This document shows, piece after piece, positions 1 through 6,368 of a DNA stretch of 17,216 nucleotides. The translations under genes were made by a program, and so were the position numbers. The stretch is from Lachnospiraceae bacterium UBA1729. Its GTDB lineage: Bacteria > Bacillota > Clostridia > Lachnospirales > Lachnospiraceae. The stretch is from contig DCIJ01000105.1 of NCBI GenBank assembly GCA_002315945.1, forward strand, positions 1 to 17,216. Reading direction: 5' to 3'. Below the pieces are notes generated by a model that saw only the letters and a list, made by a program, of their open reading frames with translations, did no database searches and was not told the DNA's origin. Positions within the stretch are counted from its first letter, which is position 1. Every line of letters starts with the position of its first letter.

Positions 1-113
1 AGGAAATAGTCCTCCGCGTTAGTATTTTTTTTCGCATAAATCATACCAATGATGATCATCAATCCCAGATACAGCACGAAAGCTGCCAGGATCATTCCTA
101 CATTTGCACTCAT
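1..113 (-). CDS. Sodium:solute symporter family protein, N-terminus only
   Basis: Partial gene running off the left edge; 37 codons are visible, starting at ATG 113. The visible protein begins MSANVGMILAAFVLYLGLMI, continues as a single hydrophobic helix, and is followed by a short basic stretch and NAEDYFL. This is the usual start of sodium:solute symporters (SSS/PutP family), where the first helix precedes a conserved 'DYFLGGR'-like loop. A GAGGAG-type ribosome-binding site lies a few bases upstream. Members import sugars, proline, pantothenate or other solutes with sodium; the substrate cannot be told from this fragment. The ribokinase-like gene upstream on the same strand hints at a sugar or nucleoside, but this is only context. 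The family call rests on few residues. Confidence 0.6.
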   Translation of the reverse strand, partial: MSANVGMILAAFVLYLGLMIIIGMIYAKKNTNAEDYF

Positions 114-219
114 TTCTTTCTCCTCTTTTTCACAAATATTTTCCTGCGCAGGTTTTGCACTGTTGTGCGTTGTATCGCACTGTGGCGCAGTCTTTAGCGC
201 TTTAACGCTTCGGGCGCAG

Positions 220-258
220 ATTGTATACAATAATACCATACAACTCTATACCCGTCCA
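220..258 (-). promoter_or_regulatory. Candidate promoter with GntR-like palindromic operator for the symporter gene
   Basis: A perfect 12-bp palindrome, ATTGTATACAAT (220-231), overlaps the downstream edge of a candidate minus-strand -10 box TATTAT (230-235). A weak -35 TGGACG (253-258) sits 17 bp away. The core TTGTATACAA matches the core of the Bacillus subtilis GntR operator and resembles sites of FadR/GntR-type regulators. Its position at -10/+1 would suit a repressor. No GntR-family gene lies in the window, so the regulator is unknown. Promoter and operator assignments are inferred from sequence only. Confidence 0.4.
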
Positions 259-275
259 CAACAAAAAGTGATAAT

Positions 276-1160
276 CTACGCCAGCTCTTTCATAACTTCA
301 TCCATTGTGGGAACGGAATCAGCCGCACCTGGCCTGGAAACAGCAATCGAAGAGGCTTTTGAACACAGTCTGAGAGTATCCTCAATGTTCATTCCCTTGA
401 GAGTGGCTGCCACAAAATATCCGGTAAAGGTATCTCCGGCAGCTGTTGTATCTACAGCTTTTACCTTAAAAATGGGATGTGATGCCTGTTTCTTGGCATC
501 CCTGTATAACACGCCTTCACTTCCCAGTGTCAGTACTATTCTGGCAGAGGGATATCTGCTTAACAGAGTGTCCAGGATTTTTTCCGGATCCTTGTGCCCG
601 GTCATCTGCTCGCCTTCCACTTCATTAATAAGGAAGACAGATATTTTATTCAGATCAACGCAGTCCAAACCACTGTCAAAGGGAGAGGGATTCAAAAAAA
701 TCTGCATTCCAATCTCATAGGCCCTGTCAACGATATAATCCAGGAGATTAACTTCATTTTGTAATACCAGAATGTCCCCCTTGGAAAAATCCTTCAAAAC
801 CTCATCAATATATTCCTTTGTCTGCTTTCTGTTGCTTCCGCCATATAAAAGAATGCAGTTCTGGGCTTCCTTATCCACCTGGATAATAGTATGCCCACTT
901 TTTCCCGGAATTTTCTTCAGATACTTTGTATTGATGCCATTTTTTTCACATTCTTCAAAAAAAGCATCCCCCTCTTCTCCAACCAGTCCTGCATGAAACA
1001 CCGGCACACCAGCTTTTGCCAGCGCCATGGACTGATTGAGCCCCTTGCCGCCAAAGTGCGTGGCCATCTCAGAACAGGCCTGGGTCTCCTTAGGCATAAC
1101 TATGTGATCCATCTGATACACATAATCATAATTTAACGAACCATAATTTAGCACCTTCAT
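276..1160 (-). CDS. Ribokinase-like PfkB-family sugar kinase
   Basis: A 294-residue PfkB/ribokinase-fold kinase that would phosphorylate a sugar or nucleoside with ATP in the cytosol. PfkB signature 1 is visible as FGGKGLNQSMALAKAG (36-51), where GGKG binds the sugar. Signature 2 is DTTAAGDTFTGYF (237-249), with D243 as the likely catalytic base and the anion-hole motif written AAGD instead of the usual GAGD. The N-terminus (NYGSLNYDYVY) is of ribokinase type, and the length is close to that of ribokinases. The start is ATG 1160, preceded by a poor GGGG-type ribosome-binding site. It lies only 27 bp after copA, so it may be read through from the copper operon, although no functional link is obvious. 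Downstream, 162 bp away, is a symporter that could supply its substrate. Substrate not determinable; ribose is one possibility. Confidence 0.8.
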   Translation of the reverse strand: MKVLNYGSLNYDYVYQMDHIVMPKETQACSEMATHFGGKGLNQSMALAKAGVPVFHAGLVGEEGDAFFEECEKNGINTKYLKKIPGKSGHTIIQVDKEAQNCILLYGGSNRKQTKEYIDEVLKDFSKGDILVLQNEVNLLDYIVDRAYEIGMQIFLNPSPFDSGLDCVDLNKISVFLINEVEGEQMTGHKDPEKILDTLLSRYPSARIVLTLGSEGVLYRDAKKQASHPIFKVKAVDTTAAGDTFTGYFVAATLKGMNIEDTLRLCSKASSIAVSRPGAADSVPTMDEVMKELA

Positions 1161-1187
1161 TTTTCTACCCCATTGTCTTTATTAATT

Positions 1188-1397
1188 TTATTCGATTCCT
1201 GTTACAGTATATTTTTCATTTTCTACTGTAGTCTTTAATACATCATCAGAAACCTCAGCTTCAAGAGTTAATACTGCAGTGCCGGCAGAATGGCTAACTG
1301 CGGCTTCCTTTACTCCGTCAATTGCTTCCAGCACACCCTTTACTCTTGCTTCACAGTGTGGGCACATCATTCCTTCGATTTTCATTGTCTTTGTCAT
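1188..1397 (-). CDS. Possible separately translated CopZ-like copper chaperone (3' end of copA)
   Basis: Nested in frame within the 3' end of copA. A strong ribosome-binding motif GGAGG (1406-1410) lies 8 nt before ATG 1397. Translation from there gives a 69-residue protein with MTKTMKIEGMMCPHCEARV at its start, the exact size and layout of a free CopZ/HMA copper chaperone with its Cu(I)-binding CxxC. The GGAGG falls in the interdomain linker (codons for M-E-E-K-V), so it need not reflect domain constraint. Known families include free CopZ proteins, and in E. coli copA yields a chaperone by ribosomal frameshifting; here an internal start could do the same job. Independent initiation is inference. 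The motif could also be a relic of copZ-copA gene fusion. Confidence 0.45.
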   Translation of the reverse strand: MTKTMKIEGMMCPHCEARVKGVLEAIDGVKEAAVSHSAGTAVLTLEAEVSDDVLKTTVENEKYTVTGIE

Positions 1398-3806
1398 TAC
1401 TTTTTCCTCCATAATATTGTTTACATCTATATTTTCTGTTTTATCTTCCACTACTATTTTTCCTAACATTTTATCCCTGGATGAGTTAAAAATGTCAAAC
1501 AGATTCAGTCTCAGTGCATTTGACACGACACAGATACTGGACATGCTCATTGCCGCTGCTCCAAGCATAGGGTTCAGTCTCCATCCAAAAATGCCAACAA
1601 AAGCTCCTGCTGCCACAGGGATTCCAACCGAATTATAGGCAAACGCCCAAAACAGATTCTCGCGGATACACTTGAGTGTGGCTCTTCCCAGACGGATAGC
1701 TGCTGGTACATCCTTCAGCTGATTTTTCACCAGAACCACATCTGCTGCATCCATGGCCACATCAGTGCCTGACCCAATGGCTATGCCAATATCGGCTCTG
1801 GTCAGCGCCGGAGCATCATTGATTCCGTCTCCTACCATGGCCACCTTGCCAAATTCCTGCAGTCTCCTGATTTCAGCCTCCTTGCCCTGGGGCAGCACTC
1901 CAGAGACTACACTATCCACTCCCACCAGATTTCCGATGGCTGTGGCAGTTCTTTCATTGTCTCCAGTTAACATAACTACATGAATTCCCATGTTTTTAAG
2001 CTGCCTGATGGCTTCAATGGAATCCTCCTTAATTACATCCGCTACAGCTATGATACCCAGCAGTTTGTCATTTTTTGCAAAATACAAAGGGGTTTTTCCT
2101 TCAGCGGCCAGTTTGTCGGCCTGTCTGGATAATTGTTCACTTATTGTTGCATGGGAACTAATGAATTCCCTATTTCCACCATATATCCTGTCTCCATCCA
2201 GCTCAGCCTCCAGACCCTTACCTGGGATAGCATTGAAATTGCTAACCTCCAGTTTGGTAATGCCTTTTTCATGAGCCATCTCAACAATGGCTTTTGCCAG
2301 GGGATGTTCAGATTTGGATTCCAGCGCATATGCGACAGTGAGAATGTCATTCTCAGTGTTCGTAATTATGTCAACCACTTTGGGCTCGCCCTTTGTAATA
2401 GTGCCCGTCTTGTCCAGGGCAACTATCTGAATACGACCACTGGCCTCCAGACTGGCAGCAGTCTTAAATAGGATTCCATTTTTTGCACCCATTCCATTTC
2501 CAACCATAATTGCAACCGGAGTGGCCAGGCCCAGAGAACAGGGGCAACTGATTACTAAAACTGCTATGGCAAAAGACAGGGCACTGCCCACACTTTCCCC
2601 CAGCAAAATCCATATGGCAAAAGTAATTGTTTCTATTATCAGCACAACAGGTACAAAAATACCTGCAACTTTATCTGCCATTTTTGCAATTGGGGCTTTG
2701 GTGGCTGCTGCATCACTGACCATCTCGATTATCTGAGCCAGGGTAGTATCACCTCCAACTCTGGTGGCCTGACACTTTAAAAAGCCTGACTGATTGATGG
2801 TTGCTGCACTTACAGTGTCGTCCTTACTTTTATCAACAGGAATGCTTTCGCCTGTCAGGGCTGCTTCGTTCACAGCACTGTCACCTTCAAGTACAATACC
2901 ATCTACAGGTATACTTTCACCGGGTCTGACTACAAATACATCCCCAACCTTGACCCTGTCCACCGGGACCACTACCTCAGTACCGTTTTGTACCACACAG
3001 GCAGTCTTGGGCGTAAGCTTCATCAGACTTTTCAGGGCATCAGTGGTCTTGCCCTTCGAATAGGCTTCAAGAGTTTTTCCTACCGTAATGAGGGTCAGTA
3101 TCATGGCTGCCGTCTCAAAGTAGAGGCTGTTTTTGTACTTCCAAGCCCCCTGGACTCCTTCTGTAATCTGAACCTGTGTCATCAAAAAAAGGACTGCCAC
3201 GCTATATACAAAAGAAACCATTGAGCCCATAGCCACCAGAGTGTCCATGTTTGGTGCCAGGTGAATGGCTGATTTAAAACCACTCACAAAGAATCTCTGG
3301 TTAATAACCATGACTATTGCAGCCAGAATTAACTGGAGAATTCCAAGGGCCACCAGATTTTCTTCCATAAACTTAGGAATTGGAAATCCGGCCATGTTGT
3401 GACCCATGGCAAAATACATCAGTACCAGCAGAATCACTACAGAGTATCCAAGCCTCTTTTTCATCTGTTTGACCTGTGCATCTGTGATTTCATCCAGATC
3501 TGGGGTTGTATTATGGGCTGTGGTTGCATTATGGGCTGCGGTTGCATTCTGACCTTCGATTGCGTTCGGGTCTGAGATTGCATTCACACCATTATCATTT
3601 TTTTTAACACTTGCCTGGTAGCCTGCCTTTTCCACAGCTTCTATTATAAGAGCATCGCTTACATCGCCTTCTATTCCCATTGAATTAGTCAGGAGGCTGA
3701 CTGCGCAGCTTTCAACTCCAGGGATTTTAGAAACTGACTGTTCAACTCTGGCAACGCAGGCTGCGCAGGACATACCTGTTACTGAATACTTTTTCATAAT
3801 TCGCAA
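1188..3806 (-). CDS. copA: Cu(I)-exporting P1B-type ATPase with HMA domains at both ends
   Basis: An 872-residue P1B-1 copper ATPase of the cytoplasmic membrane, exporting Cu(I) by ATP hydrolysis. In order: N-terminal HMA domain with GMSCAAC (C14, C17); a repetitive linker (about 75-104); transmembrane helices; actuator loop with TGES (318-321); CPC ion-binding motif (421-423); phosphorylation motif DKTGT (D465); HP motif (H501-P502); GDGIND (around 659-664); then the YN and MSMSS membrane motifs that mark Cu(I) specificity. Unusually, a second HMA domain with GMMCPHC (C815, C818) is fused at the C-terminus after a short linker. The longest start is TTG 3806, but ATG 3797, giving MKKYSVTGMSC, is equally plausible; a GAAGG precedes both at non-ideal distances. 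It follows csoR by 12-21 bp and should share its promoter. Confidence 0.97.
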   Translation of the reverse strand: MRIMKKYSVTGMSCAACVARVEQSVSKIPGVESCAVSLLTNSMGIEGDVSDALIIEAVEKAGYQASVKKNDNGVNAISDPNAIEGQNATAAHNATTAHNTTPDLDEITDAQVKQMKKRLGYSVVILLVLMYFAMGHNMAGFPIPKFMEENLVALGILQLILAAIVMVINQRFFVSGFKSAIHLAPNMDTLVAMGSMVSFVYSVAVLFLMTQVQITEGVQGAWKYKNSLYFETAAMILTLITVGKTLEAYSKGKTTDALKSLMKLTPKTACVVQNGTEVVVPVDRVKVGDVFVVRPGESIPVDGIVLEGDSAVNEAALTGESIPVDKSKDDTVSAATINQSGFLKCQATRVGGDTTLAQIIEMVSDAAATKAPIAKMADKVAGIFVPVVLIIETITFAIWILLGESVGSALSFAIAVLVISCPCSLGLATPVAIMVGNGMGAKNGILFKTAASLEASGRIQIVALDKTGTITKGEPKVVDIITNTENDILTVAYALESKSEHPLAKAIVEMAHEKGITKLEVSNFNAIPGKGLEAELDGDRIYGGNREFISSHATISEQLSRQADKLAAEGKTPLYFAKNDKLLGIIAVADVIKEDSIEAIRQLKNMGIHVVMLTGDNERTATAIGNLVGVDSVVSGVLPQGKEAEIRRLQEFGKVAMVGDGINDAPALTRADIGIAIGSGTDVAMDAADVVLVKNQLKDVPAAIRLGRATLKCIRENLFWAFAYNSVGIPVAAGAFVGIFGWRLNPMLGAAAMSMSSICVVSNALRLNLFDIFNSSRDKMLGKIVVEDKTENIDVNNIMEEKVMTKTMKIEGMMCPHCEARVKGVLEAIDGVKEAAVSHSAGTAVLTLEAEVSDDVLKTTVENEKYTVTGIE
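3495..3584 (-). repeat. Five 18-bp tandem repeats in the copA linker
   Basis: Five degenerate 18-bp units encode hexapeptides NAISDP, NAIEGQ, NATAAH, NATTAH and NTTPDL between the first HMA domain and the first membrane helix of CopA. Units three and four are nearly identical in DNA, which suggests recent slippage. The number of units probably varies between strains and changes linker length without shifting frame. Confidence 0.8.
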
Positions 3807-3818
3807 ATACCTTCATCT

Positions 3819-4196
3819 CTATTTCATGATTTTTTGCAATAAGGAGTCTAATTCATCAATCACATCGTCATCTCCTGATTTGATTCCCTCGGCCACGCAG
3901 GAATGGAGGTGCTTGTTCAGCAGGAGCCTGTTGAAGCTGTTGAGGGCTGAGTTGATGGCAGATACCTGATTGATAACATCCAGGCAGTAGGCATCATTCT
4001 CCAGCATGTTCTGAACGCCTCTGACCTGTCCCTCTATACGTTTGAGCCGGTTCATCAAATCCTTGAATTCTTTTTCCGATCTTGACTTCTTCTTGCTGCA
4101 TGCCGGGCAGCAGGCTTCATTATTATCCTTGCCCATGCTCATAACTTTTTCCATGGCCTTTTCCTTGCCCATACTATTATTATCAATACTGTTCAT
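3819..4196 (-). CDS. csoR: Copper-sensing transcriptional repressor, CsoR family
   Basis: A 125-residue CsoR/RcnR-fold repressor expected to bind DNA when apo and release it on binding Cu(I). The core starts near residue 42 with LMNRLKRIEGQVRGVQNML. The Cu(I) ligand set is intact with family spacing: C71, H96 and C100 (C-x24-H-x3-C). The protein is longer than most CsoR proteins because of an N-terminal extension of about 40 residues that is rich in Met (M9, M15, M19, M21) and holds a CCPAC cluster (C29, C30, C33). Translation starts at ATG 4196 after GAGGAG. The gene lies directly upstream of copA and directly downstream of two palindromes of CsoR-operator type, so it most likely autoregulates the csoR-copA operon. 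Confidence 0.93.
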   Translation of the reverse strand: MNSIDNNSMGKEKAMEKVMSMGKDNNEACCPACSKKKSRSEKEFKDLMNRLKRIEGQVRGVQNMLENDAYCLDVINQVSAINSALNSFNRLLLNKHLHSCVAEGIKSGDDDVIDELDSLLQKIMK

Positions 4197-4246
4197 ATCT
4201 TCTCCTCATGAAATCGCTACTGTTTCTATCACAGCAGCAAACAAAT

Positions 4247-4263
4247 ATACCCCCACAGGGTAT
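4247..4263. promoter_or_regulatory. CsoR-type operator 1
   Basis: Seventeen-base imperfect palindrome of the form ATACCCCC-N-GGGTAT, typical of CsoR operators. It lies downstream of the -10 box of the csoR promoter, around or just after the expected transcription start. It is nearly the reverse complement of operator 2, with one base different, and the centres are 30 bp apart, about three helical turns, so both sites face the same side of the DNA. Confidence 0.8.
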
Positions 4264-4271
4264 CTAATGAG

Positions 4272-4300
4272 ATAATATACCCTATGGGGGTATGCGTCAA
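4272..4300 (-). promoter_or_regulatory. csoR-copA promoter with CsoR-type operator 2 in its spacer
   Basis: A strong sigma-A-type promoter reading on minus: -35 TTGACG (4295-4300), a 17-bp spacer and -10 TATTAT (4272-4277). The palindrome ATACCCTATGGGGGTAT (4277-4293) fills nearly the whole spacer. A repressor bound there would block RNA polymerase directly. Together with operator 1 this gives a two-site copper switch for csoR-copA. The boxes are seen directly; CsoR occupancy is inferred from the family's known G/C-tract palindromes. Confidence 0.8.
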
Positions 4301-4314
4301 GCATAAATATTTTT

Positions 4315-4890
4315 TTATTTTAAAATTTCAAACAGCCCATCTTTATTACAGTAATAGAATATTTTTCTAACACCTCTGATTTTAAATCTGGCTTCCGGGT
4401 TTCCTTCTGGATACAACTTGATAAGCTGCAACCCATCAGAAGACAGGGCCGCAATAAATGATATGTAGTGGTCCTTTGTCATTTCATGATTAATATGTAT
4501 GAAATACTCATCTTCGATTCTTTCAATTACTGCATTATGTGCTTCTTCTGCTTCTTCAGGAACAAGCATGATTCCATGACAGCTGATGGCCCCCTCGCCC
4601 ATGGCATGAATTACATTGCCGCAGACTGGACATACATAAAACTTTGATCTGAGCATATTAGCAGACACATTCATATTTGATACAGCATTTCCCGACAAAA
4701 GCTCAGTTATGGATATTCCAAAGGCTCCGGCTATGGGCTCCAGCAGTGTAATATCCGGATACCCCTTACCGGTTTCCCATTTTGAAACAGTCTTGTCAGA
4801 TACGCAGAGTTTTTCAGCCAGCTCTGCCTGGGTCATCTTTCTTTTTTCCCGCAGTTCCTTGATAACTGCGCCAGTTACATATTGGTTCAT
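4315..4890 (-). CDS. XRE-type HTH fused to desulfoferrodoxin/superoxide-reductase-like domain
   Basis: A 191-residue two-domain protein. Residues 7-65 form a Cro/CI-type helix-turn-helix (LREKRKMTQAELAEKL, SDKTVSKWETGKGYPD). From residue 84 it resembles desulfoferrodoxin: a small metal site with CPVCGN (C87, C90) and SCHG (C104), then H118, H135 and H141 in NHEMTKDHYI, the KLYPEGNPEARF turn, and YCNKDGLFE (C181). Superoxide reductases bind a catalytic iron with four His and one Cys; three His and the Cys are present, but the last ligand, normally His in CNxHG, is D184. A redox- or iron-sensing regulator is therefore likelier than an enzyme; this is inference. An ideal AGGAGG precedes ATG 4890. 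It lies just upstream of the csoR promoter, which starts at 4300, so csoR has its own promoter. Confidence 0.85.
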   Translation of the reverse strand: MNQYVTGAVIKELREKRKMTQAELAEKLCVSDKTVSKWETGKGYPDITLLEPIAGAFGISITELLSGNAVSNMNVSANMLRSKFYVCPVCGNVIHAMGEGAISCHGIMLVPEEAEEAHNAVIERIEDEYFIHINHEMTKDHYISFIAALSSDGLQLIKLYPEGNPEARFKIRGVRKIFYYCNKDGLFEILK

Positions 4891-5024
4891 TTTTCCTCCT
4901 GTACCGTAGTGCCATTGTGGGCCATGGCCGGTGCAGGACTAATCCCACACCTATGTGCACTTTGGCTTACTACTTACCAACTATTCATGATTTTACAATC
5001 CGGTGTTTGTTTTCTACAAGAAAA

Positions 5025-5030
5025 ATTATA
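5025..5030 (-). promoter_or_regulatory. Candidate -10 box for the XRE-desulfoferrodoxin gene
   Basis: A consensus TATAAT on minus, about 135 bp upstream of ATG 4890. The sequence 17 bp further upstream (GTTTAT) is a poor -35, so the promoter is tentative and may need an activator. Confidence 0.35.
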
Positions 5031-5148
5031 GTGACCTGTCAGCAAAGATAAACCTACTTTGCGTAGAGTTGGCGAATTCGCCGGTCTTGTGCAATCGAGA
5101 ATTATGAATTAGCAAAGCCCTTGTATGCATAATAACGCGCTGGACTCA

Positions 5149-5184
5149 TTAAAAAAATAGTGCTAAGCATCAGCCTAACACTAT
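5149..5184 (-). terminator. Rho-independent terminator of the GH43 gene
   Basis: On minus, a 12-bp stem (5157-5168 with 5173-5184, two G-U pairs) closes a TGAT loop and is followed at once by a run of seven T. It lies about 70 bp after the GH43 stop codon and marks the end of that transcript. Confidence 0.8.
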
Positions 5185-5253
5185 CATAAGTCTATATCTA
5201 TTTTGCAATTCTACAAATTCAGTAGTCCCACAAAATACGTCTTCGTAAGCTTT

Positions 5254-6222
5254 CTAAATTCGGTTAACATAATCAAAGATGGGCTTATTGTCCTCACTCC
5301 ACTCAACCTTCATCTTGTAGGCATGTCTGTTTGGATCATATAGAGGATCGCCTTCTATCTCGTCATACTGTCTTGCATGGAATACGCAGACATCTGTCAC
5401 ACCATCTTCGGCTTTAACAAAAGAATTGTGTCCGGGCCCCAGCATTCCCTTTTCCCAATCTGTTGATAGCACTGGAAATCTCTCTTTTTTCCAAAGCTTG
5501 GGATCCAGGAGGTTGGCATCCTCATCAATACTTAACAGACCCATGCAGTAGCACACACCTGTTGATGATGCAGAAAATGTTACAAAGAGCTTGCCATTAT
5601 GAGTCAATACCGCAGGACCTTCGTTTACCCAGAAATCAACCCTCTCCCAGTCATAGTCAGGAGTAGTTAACAGTACCTGCTCGGTGCTCAGCGTACAGGG
5701 ATCAGACATCCTTGCTATGTACAGGTTAGATATTTTTTTGCCAACGCTAACCTTTTCAGCCCATATGCAGTACAGCTCACCCTTATTTTCAAATACAGTC
5801 ATATCCAGTGAGAAGTCCTGGAAAGAAAATTCTTCACAGGGCTTAGGCGTTCCCATCTCTGTCCAACTGTCATTTATTGGATCCTGTCCATCACACTTCA
5901 AGACATAAGGACGCAGCGCCCAGATGTCATCAACTCTTGAACCAGCATAGTAAATATACCAGTTTCCTCTGAGATAATGCAGTTCCGGCGCCCAGATGTG
6001 CTGGCTCATTATTCCCGTTTCATGCTTGTGCCAGATTTCTTTTTCTTCTGCTGTGGCCAGTCCATCGATTGTATCTGATTTTCTCAATACAATTCCATCA
6101 TATGCAGGAACAGAGGCTGTGAAATAGTACGTGCCATCTGTGTGTCTGTACACATATGGATCTGCTCGCTGCGTAATAAAGGGGGTATTGTATTCTGTCT
6201 TCTTAAAATTGCTTATATTCAT
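5254..6222 (-). CDS. Glycoside hydrolase family 43 (arabinofuranosidase/xylosidase type), cytoplasmic
   Basis: A 322-residue single-domain five-bladed beta-propeller glycosidase of GH43. The catalytic triad is readable: D21 in RADPYVYRHTDGTYYF (general base), D140 in FSLDMTVF (pKa modulator/transition-state helper) and E201 in VNEGPAVL (general acid). H265 in GPGHNSF matches the conserved central His of the family. W78-A79-P80-E81 of the IWAPELH motif is also typical. There is no signal peptide or carbohydrate-binding module, so it probably acts inside the cell on imported arabino- or xylo-oligosaccharides; alpha-L-arabinofuranosidase is my best guess, the exact substrate is not determinable. 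Start ATG 6222 follows AGGAAG. It appears to be a single-gene transcript: a terminator follows, and a 146-bp gap with tandem repeats precedes it. Confidence 0.88.
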   Translation of the reverse strand: MNISNFKKTEYNTPFITQRADPYVYRHTDGTYYFTASVPAYDGIVLRKSDTIDGLATAEEKEIWHKHETGIMSQHIWAPELHYLRGNWYIYYAGSRVDDIWALRPYVLKCDGQDPINDSWTEMGTPKPCEEFSFQDFSLDMTVFENKGELYCIWAEKVSVGKKISNLYIARMSDPCTLSTEQVLLTTPDYDWERVDFWVNEGPAVLTHNGKLFVTFSASSTGVCYCMGLLSIDEDANLLDPKLWKKERFPVLSTDWEKGMLGPGHNSFVKAEDGVTDVCVFHARQYDEIEGDPLYDPNRHAYKMKVEWSEDNKPIFDYVNRI

Positions 6223-6277
6223 TACTATTCTTCCTGTTTATCAGTCATTCGCATCCCGCTTATTGTACTAAACACTC

Positions 6278-6317
6278 CGATTACTTACAACTACTAACAA
6301 ATACTTACAAGCACTAA
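6278..6317. repeat. Two 20-bp tandem direct repeats upstream of the GH43 gene
   Basis: Two adjacent units (6278-6297 and 6298-6317) share 16 of 20 bases around a TTACAA/CTTACAA core. They lie 56-95 bp upstream of the GH43 start codon, a place where a regulator could bind on one face of the helix at two-turn spacing. A regulatory role is inference. Confidence 0.45.
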
Positions 6318-6368
6318 CCATTAACTGTTATTTGTCGAACTGGCGATTATTCAACACCCCATTACCGG

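Larger units (their letters stand above)
4891..5253. other. Intergenic region between the GH43 gene and the XRE-desulfoferrodoxin gene
   Basis: 363 bp without a convincing gene on either strand. It holds the GH43 terminator (5149-5184), a perfect 12-bp palindrome GGCGAATTCGCC (5071-5082), a candidate -10 for the XRE gene (5025-5030), and a GC-richer leader (about 4915-4950) in which TGTGGG and CCCACA could pair around a GGCCATGGCC palindrome. No RNA family was recognised in it. Confidence 0.5.

Noticed and set aside
49..720. 223-residue open frame on plus opposite the ribokinase-like gene
   Set aside because: It overlaps a clear PfkB gene on the other strand, has no family motifs and no ribosome-binding site, and covers the symporter promoter.
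2133..2471. Open frames on plus and minus within copA
   Set aside because: They are out-of-frame shadows of the well-conserved P-type ATPase and show no motif of their own.
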